Part shown: positions 41,985-54,233 of the stretch, in pieces | Position numbering within the stretch: the stretch's first letter is position 1 | How the letters are laid out: each line of letters opens with the position of its first letter | Assembly: GCF_027244095.1 (NCBI RefSeq) | Contig: NC_069658.1 | Span: 264,190,687 to 264,254,686, forward strand | Reading direction: 5' to 3' | DNA from: Hemicordylus capensis | Taxonomy: Eukaryota > Chordata > Lepidosauria > Squamata > Cordylidae | Length of the DNA stretch: 64,000 nucleotides | Position numbers and translations under genes: made by a program | Notes under the pieces: model-generated | What the model was told of the DNA's origin: nothing | Databases searched by the model: none | The model's input: only the letters and a program-made list of their open reading frames with translations

Positions 41985-42185
41985 ATAAGAACAGCCCTGC
42001 TGGATCAGGCCCAAGGCCTATCTAGTCCAGCACCCTGTTTCGCACAGTAGCCCACCAGATGCCTTGCAAAGCCACACCAGGAGATGGAGGCATGCCCCTC
42101 TCCTGCTGTTGCTCCCCTACAACTGGAATTCAGAGGCATCCTGCCTCTGAACATGGAGGCAGCCCATAGCCACCAGGACTAGATA
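41985..42185 (-). repeat. CR1 3' end
   Basis: The plus strand opens with cataagaacagccctgct and continues through tctagtccagcaccctg and agcccaccagatgcc. Confidence 0.8.
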
Positions 42186-44154
42186 CTCCCTTGGCCTGAC
42201 GTGACTTATGAAGAGCTACCACAACCTCTTGCTGTGAGACACATCTAGTAGTCTGTGTGTTGACATCAAGCTGAAGTTTCAGGGCCCATCCCCTTCCCCC
42301 TCTTTGCAGCACAACCAAGGTTTTTTTTATCTGGAGTAAATGGGTGTGGGAAACAGGAAGAGGAAGTGCAATTTGTTTCAGCCAGCAAGCTCCTCACTTT
42401 CTCCCTGTCCCAGAGTTAGGTCATTTCACTGTGTTTTTCTCCGGAACTCTCTCTGTTATCCTGTTAACAAAGCTGCTCTTGTATAAATGAACACTCTCTG
42501 GTTTTATGAGATGAACAAGCCAGGAGCATATAATTTCATTGGACACTATTGACTGACTTTCAGCCACCTGCAGTCTCTGACCCCTGGACATGTAATACAA
42601 TTTAAAGGCTGAGTTCACAAAAAAATATCACAAGGTAACTGATGGTGAGGAAAAACCCCTAAACTCCTGTCAGCATAGAAATCCACAAAAGCTGTGTAGC
42701 TTAGGAGAAGCTACACAACTTAGAATGGTGGAAAGTTATTGCACATCACTTCTTGTCCAAGAAAAAGGCCTTTCTCAATTTATAAATGACACCACAAGAA
42801 GACTTCTTTAATAGAATCAATATCATACATCATTCAAAGGGACAATCTGCTTTCTTAAGCTAAGAAAGTGCATTCTGAACTAGGGTCAAACTGTATGTAT
42901 GTAGGATGACCAATTCTGGCTATCAAAAAAACTCTAGTACCTGAGAAGGGCTTAACAATACAACTTTCATGCTATGGAGTCAGAGAGTGAAGGCTAATAG
43001 TTTTTGGTAGGTCCAGAGCAGCACCCAGAACTTTTGATGGACCTAGGGTTAAGGCCAGTGACTTTGGACAGGTTCAGTAGCAGAGCCCAGTGGCTTGGGA
43101 ATGAGTTTGGGCACAGAGCCCAGTACAAAGCTATTCAGGTAAGGAGTACAACTGCGAAAGAAAGATGAGAAAAGAAAAAAGACCGGAGGAGAAAAACTGG
43201 CCTTGGAATTTCTTTCCCTATCACGGAAGAGCTGCCTTGTAGTTCTGGCATTTTGGTTTATGGCTGGCTTCCTGCTTTGGGTGAAAGAGGTCCTGGGATC
43301 AATTCCCAGACAAGCCCATACCTCTGGGGCAAGAGGGTCCATGCCATTATAAATCCTTCCATCTTTTGTCATAAGGCCTTCCAGCCAGAGGTCTTATAGG
43401 TGCTAGGTTCTGCCTTTCCCCTCTATCCCTCTCACTGGTGGAAGAAAAGTTCAGCACAGCCCTGCCCCTCCAGCCTTGCAGAGTTAACTCAGTTAATCAG
43501 AAAGTTGTGCTAATAGTGCCAAGGCTGTAAGCCTGAGTCCTATGCCAGTGGTCCTGGCACAGCAAAGGACATACAGTTCCTCTTTTTTTTAATTCTCTGG
43601 GTGAAAGCAAGTGGCCGTGACTGGAGTGGAGAAGGGCCACGGAGAATACAGCAATCAATCCCCCCCTTCTTGCATAAAAAGCAAATGTTCTATTGCTTGA
43701 GCAAATTCCTTAGCTGTTGGGCCTGCCCCATGCCCTCTCAAGTGGGAAGTTACCTGGCATGGGGTGCAGAAGCCACCAAAAGGCAGCCTTGGGCATCAAC
43801 ATGGCTGTCTGCAAAAGGAGGGATCAGGTTCCAGCATGAAACATGGGTATTGTGTATCTCTCACATGCAAAGTGGGCATTCTTCCATTTGAGCTGATTCC
43901 CTGCTGCCGACTGACTGATTCATATATATGTATGAGAATTCTGCCATGTCTGGAGACCCAGCTAACTAGTCCCCAGCCAGAGTCAACCAATGCCACTGAA
44001 AAATGTTAACTGAGAGCTCTTGGAGGGCAACTGTACAATGCAAAGGAGGAGGTTGGAGTCCTGTCCAGTACCTCTAAGGTGTTTGGGATTGCAGCCTTAG
44101 TTCAGCCAGGAAGACAATCACCACCTCTTCTTGCTGCCATACAACACATAAGCC
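42186..44154. other. Intergenic, nothing recognised
   Basis: Short open frames on both strands have no motif. No repeat family was recognised by eye. Confidence 0.45.
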
Positions 44155-44370
44155 CCTGTTAACTGAGCAAAGAGGTGCCCTTTAAAGTGGTGGCTCTCTT
44201 CTATTCAGCCCAACATAGCGTCTCTTCAGGGGCTGTTGCTGGGGTCTCCTTTGTGTGTATGTGTGTTTTAAAGACAGAGTCCTTTTGGGATAGGGAACCA
44301 TTTCATCATACCTTTTGCTATGTAAACAGCGTTGAGACTGTTTTTCCTGAAAAGCAGTATATACATATTT
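44155..44370 (+). repeat. Dispersed repeat ('gtgagcccttt' family), diverged
   Basis: The order of blocks (gcaaagaggtgccctttaa, ggctgttgctggggtctcc, tatgtaaacagcgttgag) follows the copies at 11690 and 46690. Confidence 0.5.
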
Positions 44371-44998
44371 TTAGTAATACATGCACAGCAGTACACCTTC
44401 TGTCTGTATCCTACATTTGAGGGTGCCTATACCTAGTTGCCCTTTTAAAACAATTGCATGTGCAGTCATTCACAGACATATCCATGTGCACAGGCACCTG
44501 TAGGCATGTGCACCATGATGGCTGATGAGGTTTTTGTCCTGCCAATTTATCCTCTTAGCCATGTCAAAGGCTGAGTCATTCTCCAGAAACCACTGGGGCT
44601 TTAAAAAATAGAGGCTGGTTTATGAGATGGCCTAGGCACCTGGAAAACCTGGACGGTGGTAGCAAATGAGGGGTTTATATGTGTTTGGGGGCATCTGAAA
44701 CACTATTTCTTTATACAGACTCTCTTACAGATTACTGAAGCTTTCTTCTCCTTGGCCTTCCCTCCTGCTGGGTCTCAGTCAGTTCTGTGAGATGTATTCC
44801 CACGTCCTATGGAAAACTGAAGTTCTCATGGATATAAATTCTGGTGCAAGATTCCACAGAAAAATCTATGAGTGCAGAATTGCTGAGCACAGCCTAGTCA
44901 TGTGACTATGCAATCCGATTGATTGCCTTTATTTAAACAGACACTCTTCCAGATTCACCCATTTCTTTCCCTTGAGGACCCCATCTTATTTCCTAGAT
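44371..44998. other. Intergenic, nothing recognised
   Basis: No gene or repeat family was identified. Confidence 0.45.
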
Positions 44999-45127
44999 CA
45001 GGGTTTCTTAACCTTGGGCCCCCAGATGTTGTTGGACTACAACTCCCAGAATTCCCAGACATGGCCTTTGTGGCTGGGGATTCTGGTAGTCCAACAACAT
45101 CTGGGGGCCCAAGGTTAAGAAACCCTG
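44999..45127. mobile_element. Palindromic hAT-type MITE
   Basis: The ends are cagggtttcttaaccttgg and ccaaggttaagaaaccctg. The flanks tcctagat (44991-44998) and ttctagat (45128-45135) match at 7 of 8 positions. Confidence 0.85.
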
Positions 45128-45156
45128 TTCTAGATCACCTTCACCTTCCTTTAAAG

Positions 45157-45293
45157 CAGGTTGTTCAACTTTGGCCCTCCTGCAGATGTTGGCCTACAAC
45201 TCCCATAATCCCTGCCTATTGGCCACTGTAGCTGGGGATTATGGGAGTTGTGGTCCAAAAATAGCTGGGGGGGGGGGAAGTCCAGCAAGCCTG
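45157..45293. mobile_element. hAT-type MITE
   Basis: It has a left end caggttgttcaactttgg and a right end agtccagcaagcctg. The perfect 8-bp duplication ctttaaag lies at 45149-45156 and 45294-45301. The inner arms ctacaactcccataatcc and ggattatgggagttgtgg are inverted. Confidence 0.9.
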
Positions 45294-45301
45294 CTTTAAA
45301 G

Positions 45302-46532
45302 CTGTATGGATGGTATAATGAAGTTCCAGGGTTATTCCTTAGATGTCTAAAGGGAGAAAAATAAATAAAATGCACAAAATTTCATTCCATTGCATTTCAA
45401 ATCCATATAAGTACATTGCCCTCCACAAAGCAATAGAATGGCATTTCAAAGCTGATCTGAGGGAACAGGCAATCAGAGAGAGAGAGAGAGAGAGCCAGTT
45501 ACAAAAGCAAAGAAGCATACACAAGAAAAAATATCACTCTCAATTTAACAGTTATTTGCCTCTTGTACCAACATCCCAGCTGCCTGCAGCTGTTTTCACA
45601 GCTGGAAGCTGGTCCATAATCCTAGCTTTATCCCCTGCGACATCCTGATGAAAGACTAGGCCACTTTGGTCCCCATGTAGGATACCTGGTTGAGCTCAGC
45701 ATCCAGGGCTGCTCTAGGACACTGTTGTCTTGCTGAGGGCATCTTCTTCTTCTGCAGTTAGCACAATGTTTTGTGAACAAAGAAGTGGGCCTGATCCCTC
45801 ACAGTCTCAAGGAGGGAAAAGGTAGCAGGTGGATCCAAAACTGCTCCTTGAGCTGATTTTCCCCCTGAACAATACATGTGCATCACTCCACATATTAACC
45901 AATGATTCCTTTCGACAAGGCAATATCTTCCTGGGTGAGCCAGCATATTATATCAGCATTTACAATACACACACCCCCACACACACACACATTTGTAGCA
46001 GCTGGTTTGTCCCAAGAATATCTTGCAAAAGCCTAGTTATACAGACCATTCCCACAATGCAGAGTGGCTACAGAAAGATACATTCTGACATACCATTATT
46101 GGTCACACCCACACCCATTACAGTAGGTTCATATTCACCTGCAGTCTTCCAAGGCCTGGAAGGGGGTGGCGTTGCAGCATTCTCTCTTGTCCGCAAGCCA
46201 AAAGTATGCTCCGTGTAACCAGGGGGTGGTCTGAGAAATAGTTTTGTTCCTAGTATGTCATGGGGCAATGGCCTGTTGTGGTCCCTTGAAGCCATGCTTT
46301 GTGGAATGATTTCTACCATTTGGATACTTTATAATTTAAAAAACAACAACTGTACAGTGCTACAGTTTAAAAACTTACAGTGCATGCAACCGGAAGTCCA
46401 AAGAGCTTTGCGGGATGAGAGAGAAGTGAAAAGAGAGAGGTACTTACAAAGAGAAAGCATTCATTCCCTTCCCAGTTTAATCCAGGCAATGGAGGAAACT
46501 TGGCTAGGTTCAGTCACAGCAGCTAAGTGGAA

Positions 46533-46534
<2 letters not shown>
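45302..46534. other. Intergenic, nothing recognised
   Basis: Short (GA)n near 45478-45493 and (AC)n near 45967-45991 runs. No gene was recognised. Confidence 0.45.

Positions 46535-46584
<50 letters not shown>
46535..46584. repeat. (TA)n microsatellite
   Basis: An uninterrupted TA run of about 25 units. The short open frame through it is a by-product. Confidence 0.95.
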
Positions 46585-46585
<1 letters not shown>

Positions 46586-46689
46586 CTATATCTATATATA
46601 GAGAGAGAGCTAACCTTTGGAGGCAAAGGAACAAGAAATGGCGTCCTCTAACTCTGAATAGTGGCTCTTGTTGGGGCTCTTATGTATGT

Positions 46690-46920
46690 AGTACCCCCTG
46701 CTAACTTGGCAAAGAGGCACCTTTTAACATGGTGATTCTCTTTATTTAGCAGGAGCAGAGTAACTGGCCCTATCCACCCCCAGGACAATACCTCCAGTGA
46801 CTGTTGCTGGTGTCTATCTTATGTTTCTTTTTAGATTGTGAGCCCTTTGGGGACAGGGATCCATCTTATTTATTTATTATTTCTCTGCCCTGAGCCTTTT
46901 TTGGAAGGGCGGTATAGAAA
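46690..46920 (+). repeat. Dispersed repeat ('gtgagcccttt' family), well preserved
   Basis: Shares aacatggtgattct, actggccctatccaccccca, attgtgagccctttgggg and gggcggtatagaaattg in order with the copy at 11690-11965. It ends at a (TTTA)n run (46930-46959) that leads into the inverted R4 tail. Confidence 0.65.
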
Positions 46921-46927
46921 TTGAATT

Positions 46928-46959
<32 letters not shown>

Positions 46960-47096
46960 CACAGTCAGACAGGTGTTATTGACTGGTTTGTTTTATCCAG
47001 ACATCGAGTCCTTCCCAAGGACCTGGGATGCCAGAATTTTATTGTCAATGTTGTTGCTGTTGTTATAGATATCGTTGCAGAATATAGGCTGTTCCC

Positions 47097-47097
<1 letters not shown>
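46960..47097 (-). repeat. R4 3' end, inverted and 5'-truncated
   Basis: Reverse complement of the last 138 bp or so of the R4 element downstream (compare 50761-50900): cacagtcagacaggtgtta at one end and aatataggctgttcccagt at the other. Its truncated 5' side passes straight into the (AGT)n run. Confidence 0.9.
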
Positions 47098-47139
<42 letters not shown>

Positions 47140-47161
47140 ATAATAATAATAAATTATTATT

Positions 47162-47203
<42 letters not shown>
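47098..47203. repeat. Compound trinucleotide microsatellite
   Basis: (AGT)n, (AAT)n, (ATT)n and (ATC)n runs follow one another between two R4 sequences. Long runs of one residue in the translated frames (for example poly-Asp on the minus strand) come from this tract. Confidence 0.95.
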
Positions 47204-47204
<1 letters not shown>

Positions 47205-50200
47205 CCCAGTGAGGCACTACCTTGACGTGGTTGTGGGGCTTGTGTGCTCTGATGAAGGTGAGAGCTATGCCAGAGGTCCAACCATACTGGACAGGTCTCA
47301 CCAGAGGAGCCAGACAAAGAGTGCCTCTCCCATCAACAATATGGTGTAAATCTATACCCGGTATAAATCTATAAATCTATACCGGATCGGTCGTCGCCCG
47401 GGTCAACAAGGACTGCGCCAGGTGCTATAGTTCCTGGACATCTGGTGGCAAGTGGGCTACAGGACTCAGGATCTTCAGTTGAGCAACCAGGGCTGGAGAC
47501 AGCAAAGCTACTGGAAGAAACGTCGCTGAACCGAAAAAAATATACAAAAAATGCCAACAAGGAAATAATGATCTGCTATTACAAGTCTAGTCCAACTAGA
47601 AGAGGTTGTTTAAAAAGAATGTACCAAATTTGGAAAGAGAAGCATCCAGATACAGAAATCACAGAACAAAGGCTAGCAGACCAGAGAAGATTCATAATAA
47701 GAAATAAAGTATTCACAGGAGTTGAGCTGGAAGAACTGCAAAGAGCAACATAGGCTCAAGACATGGAAGAAGAATTACCACCAACTGAAGCAGTTGCTCA
47801 GGCGCAGATGGAGGAGGTGTTGGAAATAGAGGATACCACCGTTGCTGAACTGTTTCAAAATCAAAACCAGGCAACCTCCCCTTTGCCTTCACCTCAAAAA
47901 CCTGAATGCCGTTTAACAGAAAAGCAACAAGAACTAAAGCAAAAAATAACTGAGCACATGAACCAACAACCACCAGGGTTCGACTTCCAGCTCTAAAAAC
48001 AGTTGCCAAAAAACAACTTGCTCAGGCATTAAAAGATGTCAATGCTGCACTTGCAGAAATAACAACCAATGATTTGCAAGAAACAAACCAACTAATGTAG
48101 CAACAATAACAACACAAGAGCTCGGATATAAGATCAGTGGACCTGTAAAAAAAGAAAGCAGTACATCACCTAAATGGAAGATTCGATTAGAAAATAAAAT
48201 CTCCAGGCTTAGATCAGATGCTAGTAAATTGAAAGATATGAAAGACAAGAAGCTGAAGAATGAAAACACCAAACAGTATCTGATCCAAAAATACCACCTA
48301 GATTCAAGGAAAATTAGAGAAGTCCTGGAAATAATAAAGCAGCAAATAACAGCAGAGTCAAAGAAGATTAGCAGATATGAAGCCAGAATTACACAACACA
48401 GGCAGAATCTCCAATTCCAGTCGAATCAGAGACGTTTCTACCAAAGCATAGAAGGAGAAACTGCAAGAAACGTAGAAACACCAAATAAAGAAGAAACAGT
48501 GCAATTCTGGCGGAAATTATGGGACAATCCAATAGATTATAATAAAAAAGTAGGCTGGATGAAAGAGGTCAAAAAATGTAACCAACAAATGCAAGATCTA
48601 ATAATAACAACACTAGAATTAATAAGTGAAAGAGCAAAGAAAATTAAAAATTGGACTGTGCCAGGCGACGATGAACTGCATGGCTTTTGGCTTAAACACC
48701 TAACAAGCCTTCATAAACAACTATCAAAACAGTTCAATCACATTATAAAAGGCGGTGATATTGAACAATGGCTAACAACTGGGAAAACTCATCACATTAT
48801 GAAAGACCCAGCAAAAGGTGCAGTTCCAAGTAATTATAGACTGATAACCTGCCTGCCAACCATGTTCAAATTATTAACTGGAATAATAGCAGATGAAGTG
48901 ATGCAACACTTATTAACTAACAAACAGCTTCCAGTTGAACAGAAAGGAAATTGCCCAAACACCAGAGGCACAAAAGACCAGCTGCTGATTGACAAAATGA
49001 TTTTAGAAAACTGCAAGAGAAGAAAAACCAATCTAAGTGTTGCATGGATTGACTACAAGAAAGCCTTTGATTCATTGCCTCACACATGGATACTAAAATG
49101 TTTAGAAACAACTGGTGTCAGCAAAAACATTCAGATATTTATAAAAAAAGCAATGAGCATGTGGAGTACACAGTTAACAATCAATGGCGAAGCACTTGGA
49201 CAGGTTAGCATCAGAAGAGGCATTTTCCAAGGGGACTCACTATCCCCTCTATTGTTTGTAATCGCCATGACCCCACTTTCACAAATACTAAACAAAACAA
49301 GCCTCGGATACCAAACATCTAAAACATCCAGTAAAATCAACCATCTGCTGTACATGGACGATCTGAAGTTGTATGGAAAGTCCCAGTCAGAAATCGAATC
49401 ACTGCTAAACACAGTCCATATATTCAGTAGCGATATAACAATGGAGTTTGGACTAGACAAGTGTGCTGCATTAATAATGAACAGAGGGAAAATAAGAAAA
49501 ACAGAAGGAACAGAACTGCCCAATGGAAGCAAGATCAAGAACCTGGAAGAGAAAGAACATTACAATACTTGGGCATTCTCCAGGCTGATAACATTGCACA
49601 CACTGAAGTTAAAAGAAAAATTGGAAGTGAATACATCAGGAGAGTCAGAAAAATCCTCAAGTCCAAACTCAATGGCGGGAACATCATACAAGCCATAAAC
49701 ACCTGGGCTATACCTGTTATTAGATACACTACAGGAATAATAGACTGGACCCAGGCAGAGCTAGAGACGCTAGATCATAAGACCAGGAAAATCATGACCA
49801 TCAATCATGCTCTGCACCCCCGCAGTGATGTCGATAGGCTCTACCTCCCTCGCAGCTCAGGTGGAAGAGGAATGCTGCAAGTCCATCGAACAGTAGAGGA
49901 GGAGAAAAGAGGACTTGAAGAATATATAAGGGACAGTGAAGAAGATGCACTTCAAATGGTCAAGAACGCAAAACTATTCAACACCAATGAAACAAAACAG
50001 GCCTACAAGAAAGAACAAGTCAAGAACCGAACAGAAAAATGGAGAAATAAGCCCCTGCATAGTCAATATTTACACAATATAAGTGGAAAATCAGACATCA
50101 CCAAGACCTGGCAATGGCTTAAGAATGGCAACTTGAAGAAAGAAACAAGGCTTTAATACTGGCTGCAGAAGAACAGGCACTAAGAACAAATGCAATAAGA

Positions 50201-50941
50201 GCAAAAGTAGAAAAATCCACAACAAACAGCAAGTGCCGCCTTTGTAAAGAAGCAGATGAAACCGTGGACCACCTGATCAGCTGTTGTAAGAAGATCGCAC
50301 AGACTGACTACAAACAAAGGCATGACAAGGTAGCAGGGATGATGCACTGGAACATCTGCAAAAAATACAAACTACCTGTAGCCAAACATTGGTGGGACCA
50401 TAAAATTGAAAAAGTTGAAGAAAATGAAGATGTAAAAATATTATGGGACTTCCGACTACAAACAGACAAACATCTGCCACACAATACACCAGTTATCACT
50501 GTAGTCGAGAAGAAAGAAAAACAAGTCAAAATAATCGACATAGCAATACCAGGGGATAGCAGAACAGAAGAAAAAGAAATAGAAAAAATCACCAAATACA
50601 AAGATCTACAAATTGAAATTGAAAGGCTGTGGCAGAAGAAGACCAAAATAATCCCAGTGGTAATTGGCGCCCTGGGTGCAGTTCCAAAAGACCTTGAAGA
50701 GCACCTCAACACCATAGGGGCCACAGAAATCACCATCAGCCAATTACAAAAAGCAGCTTTACTGGGAACAGCCTATATTCTGCGACGATATCTATAACAA
50801 CAGCAACAACATTGACAATAAAATTCAGCCATCCCAGGTCCTTGGGAAGGACTCGATGTCTGGATAAAACAAACCAGTCAATAACACCTGTCTGACTGTG
50901 TAAACAAGAAATAATAATAATCATAATTATTATTATTATTA
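47204..50941 (+). mobile_element. R4/Dong-clade LINE, nearly complete
   Basis: The 5' region begins after the microsatellite at ccccagtgaggcactacc. A single broken ORF spans about 47400-50797. The 3' UTR ends gtctgactgtgtaaac at about 50904, followed by (AAT/ATT)n. R4-clade elements encode a CCHC motif and a restriction-enzyme-like endonuclease C-terminal to the RT, and both are seen. With the inverted 3' end at 46960-47097 it forms a unit whose two outer ends are inverted copies. Confidence 0.85.
47445..50797 (+). pseudogene. R4 LINE ORF (RT and REL endonuclease), broken
   Basis: The start is not certain, and no clear ATG opens the N-terminal part. An in-frame TAG lies at 47751-47753. Frame changes occur near 47990, 48095, 49560 and 50150. 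The central frame 48229-49698 is open for 489 codons and carries RT blocks AWIDYKKAFDSLPH, IFQGDSLSPLLF and HLLYMDDLKLYGKS (the catalytic YMDD). Downstream are GRGMLQVHRTVEEE, a CCHC motif (CRLC, H, C near 50232-50286) and an endonuclease block KIIDIAIPGDSR with KYKDLQIEIERLW. The last residues, LGTAYILRRYL, are typical of the clade. The protein would reverse-transcribe the element at a cut target. Confidence 0.85.
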
Positions 50942-52505
50942 GTTGCTCCACCACTGATCATGGGCATCATTGCAACCAGGCATAGCCAGGGTTTTCTCTT
51001 CCCTCAGATGGTCTGTTGAGCACATGAGTTAAACACAACCTGCCTCCTCTGATTGCGCACAGTTCTCCCGCTGGAGCCTTTGATGTCCAAGTAGCCATTT
51101 TCTGAGGCAGTTTTGTGTGTAAATTTGGCAAGCAACCATAAAGTGCTCATACACCACTTAGTGCTCTCACTGAAATTAATGGGGGAAAGTAAACTTGGCC
51201 CATTAATTTCAAAAAGACTGCTTATGAGTAACTTGTGTGGATGTCAGCCAGTGACTGTGGTAGCCTGTCTCATAATTGCAACATTTAAAACTGTGCACAA
51301 GCGTGCACGTGCACACACACACTCTCCCTCTCTCTCTCCTCTCACTCTTTGAACACACCCCTTTTGCCTCTGCATGGCCAACGGAGAGAGGGGAAGCAGA
51401 GGGTACACATCAGTATACCCATTTTGGCTCAGAGGCAACTGCTCGCTGATCCCTATGAGAGGCAAATAGTGCCTGTCCTCCAGCTGTGGTAAATTTTAAA
51501 TTATGACTAGGTTTCCCAGCACATGCTTCCTTGTTAGATATCAGGGGTAACTGCATGTCTAGGCAGTTGCCTCTGTTATAAAACAAAACAAAAGGGAGAA
51601 AGAGAGAGCGGGGGGGGAGGGGCGGCGGAGGGGTGGTGGGGAAAGAGAAAAATGCTGTCTAGGTAAGATAAGGTGATCAGATACAACAGATGATAAGGCT
51701 CATCTGTGAAATGGGTATGATCACATTCACCAGTTATGCAGGGCTGTAGAAAAGATTGTGATAAAGTATGCAGAGCACTTGGAAGAAGCTCGATAGAAAT
51801 ATTTATTTACTGTATTTACCTGAATCTAAGACTAGGCTTTCCCCCAAGTTCTTTGATGTTAGAAATGGGGGGTGGGGGATGTTTGTCTTAAATCCAGAGT
51901 CCTCTTCTTTTGGGGGCAAATACAAGTATAACCTGTATTTAACCTGTATTTTTACAGAGGTTGTCAAATTCAGAGTTGTCTTTTATTTGGCTAAATACAG
52001 TATTATTATATTATTTCTACACAATACACAACTATTACAGGTACCAACTATGTAGAAATAATAATAATAAACAATGGCTCAAATACTGCACAACAAGCTG
52101 CCAATATAAGCGACAGACACACTCACTGCCACTGAACCTCTTTAAACCACACCAGCATGGCCACAGTATAACATTCTGACTGGCCTCCCAATACAACACT
52201 GCACTACAATAAGTCTGTGTAGTTGTTTCATTCTGGCAGCACAACACTGTGACGAGCTGCACCCATTAAAATTCCCTGGTCTTCTTTGGCATCTCTTCAC
52301 TGGCAGTACCCTCAGATGAAAGAACTGTTGCTTATTACATTTTCTCTGGTGTATCTATTCAATGGGACCGGTGCCTTTTCCCTTACAATATGTACAATTC
52401 CCCATGTGTGCTTGCCTCAGGTCTTAACCATTTGCTAAGCATAAGCTGAATTTTAAATTTCCAAATTTCTCAATATATTTTGGGAGCAAGATAATATCAT
52501 AATAC
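50942..52505. other. Intergenic, nothing recognised
   Basis: Contains CT-rich and purine-rich low-complexity runs (about 51314-51350 and 51598-51640). No gene was recognised. Confidence 0.45.
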
Positions 52506-52509
52506 CCTA

Positions 52510-53478
52510 ATACAACGCTATGGTGAGGCCACATTTGGAGTACTGTGTACAGTTCTAGTCACAATTTCTCAAAAAGGACATTATAGAACTGGAGAAGGTG
52601 CAGAAGAGGACAACCAAAATGACCAGGGGCCTAGAGCACCTTCCTTATGAGGTAAGGCTACAACACCTGGGGCTTTTTAGTTCAGAAAAAAGACGACTGA
52701 AGAGTGACACAACAGAGGTCTATAGAATTAAAATAAATATAAAATTATGCATGGTGTGAAGAGTGGATAGAGAGACATAGGAACATAGGAAGCTGCCATA
52801 TACTGAGTCAGACCATTGGTCTATCTAGCTCAGTATTGTCTTCCCAGACTGGCAGCGGCTTCTCCAAGGTTGCAGGCAGGAATCTCTCTCAGCCCTATCT
52901 TGGACAAGCCAGGGAGGGAACTTGAAACCTTCTGCTCTTCCCAGAGCGGCTTCATCCCCTGAGGGGAATATCTTGCAGTGCTCACATATCATGTCTCCCA
53001 TTCAGATGCAACCAGGGCAGACCCTGCTTAGCTATGGGGACAAGTCATGCTTGCTACCACAAGACTAGCTCTCCTCTCCTTTTCTCCCTCTCGAATAACA
53101 CTAGAACTAGGGGTCATCCCAAGAAATTTAGGACTAACAAAAGGAAGTACCTTTTCGCACAGCACATAATTAACCTATGGAATTCTCTGCCACAAGATGT
53201 GGGGACAGCCACTAGCCTGAATGGCTTTAAGGAGGGCTTAGATAAATTCATGGAGGACAAGTCTATTAATGGCTACTAGTCTAAGGGCTCTAGGCCATCT
53301 CCATCCTAAGAGGCAAGATGCCTCTAAATACCAGTTGCGGGGTAGCAACAACAGAAGAGAGGGCATGCCCTCAGCTCTTGCCTGTGGGCTTCCCAGAGGA
53401 ATCTGGTGGGCCACTGGGTGAAACAGGATGTTGGATTAGATAGGCCTTGGGCTTGATCCAGCAGGCTTGTTCTTATGT
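52510..53478 (+). repeat. CR1 LINE 3' part, split by a SINE
   Basis: The end of ORF2 and the 3' UTR: tacaacgctatggtgaggcc, ggccacatttggagtactg, ggagaaggtgcagaagagg, then, after the SINE, aacactagaactaggggtca to gatccagcaggcttgttct. Three distinct CR1 landmarks appear in the right order. Confidence 0.85.
52774..53074 (-). repeat. 5S-tRNA chimeric SINE inserted in CR1
   Basis: Reversed full-order copy: tail (gaacataggaagctgccat), body, shortened tRNA(Ala)-like block, 5S-like block (cagggcagaccctgcttagc), leader (ccacaagactagctctcc). It lies inside CR1 and so inserted later. Confidence 0.85.
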
Positions 53479-53696
53479 AAGATGGCTACATTTTAAAATA
53501 ATTTGATTGTCTCATAATATGAACTTGTATTTTCAAAGCAGCAGGGAAATGTACATTTTGAAGTTTATTTCTTTTTTATTTTGGAGTATATTTCTTCTCT
53601 CTCTGACCCTATGCAGAGCTTTTTCCATTTATTTAAACAACCCAGCTGGAGAACTTTCCGTTCCAAGAAAAGCCATAGTATTGGGAGCTTTTTAAT

Positions 53697-53697
<1 letters not shown>

Positions 53698-53751
<54 letters not shown>
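53698..53751. repeat. (GA)n microsatellite
   Basis: A run of GA units, about 26 in all, without interruption. Confidence 0.95.
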
Positions 53752-53752
<1 letters not shown>

Positions 53753-53839
53753 AGGGACATATAAGAGGTTTAAAAAATTCTGCATGTGCAGAGAAATATG
53801 GGGAGAGAGGATTTTTTTCTCCCTGAATCTTGTAACACT

Positions 53840-54233
53840 GGAATGTGCAGCCACCTAATGAAACTGGATGGCAGTAGATTCAAGTACTTCTTAGAATTAA
53901 ATTTTATAATTAAAAACATTTAAACCAAGGGCAATGATCACATTGTATGACAGTGATCACAGAATATGGCAATGACCCTTGATTTAAATGGTTTTATAAG
54001 GAATTAAACAAATTCCTGGAAAAAAGTCTGTCAACTGCTAAGCAGAACTCCATGGTCAGAGGCAGTATACCTATGAATACCAGTTGCTGGAATGGGGATA
54101 ATGACTACAGAGAGTTATTGCCTTTGTCCCCTTCTTGTGGTCTTCCTGGAAGCATCTAGATGGCCACTGTGGGAAACAGGATTCAGAATCAGATGGACTT
54201 TTGGTCTGATCTAGCAGGACTTATGTTCACACG
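53840..54233 (+). repeat. CR1 3' end split by a small palindrome
   Basis: CR1-like gaaactggatggcagtag, then ccagttgctggaatgggg, and a diverged 3' terminus near 54165-54233. Confidence 0.65.
53902..54000. mobile_element. Palindromic MITE, AT-rich
   Basis: The 99-bp element has inverted arms (acatttaaaccaaggg against cccttgatttaaatgg; gtgatcac in the middle). The perfect 8-bp duplication gaattaaa lies at 53894-53901 and 54001-54008. Confidence 0.8.

Noticed and set aside
47063-47317. Open frame with long Asp, Asn and Leu runs on the minus strand
   Set aside because: It is the translation of a trinucleotide microsatellite.
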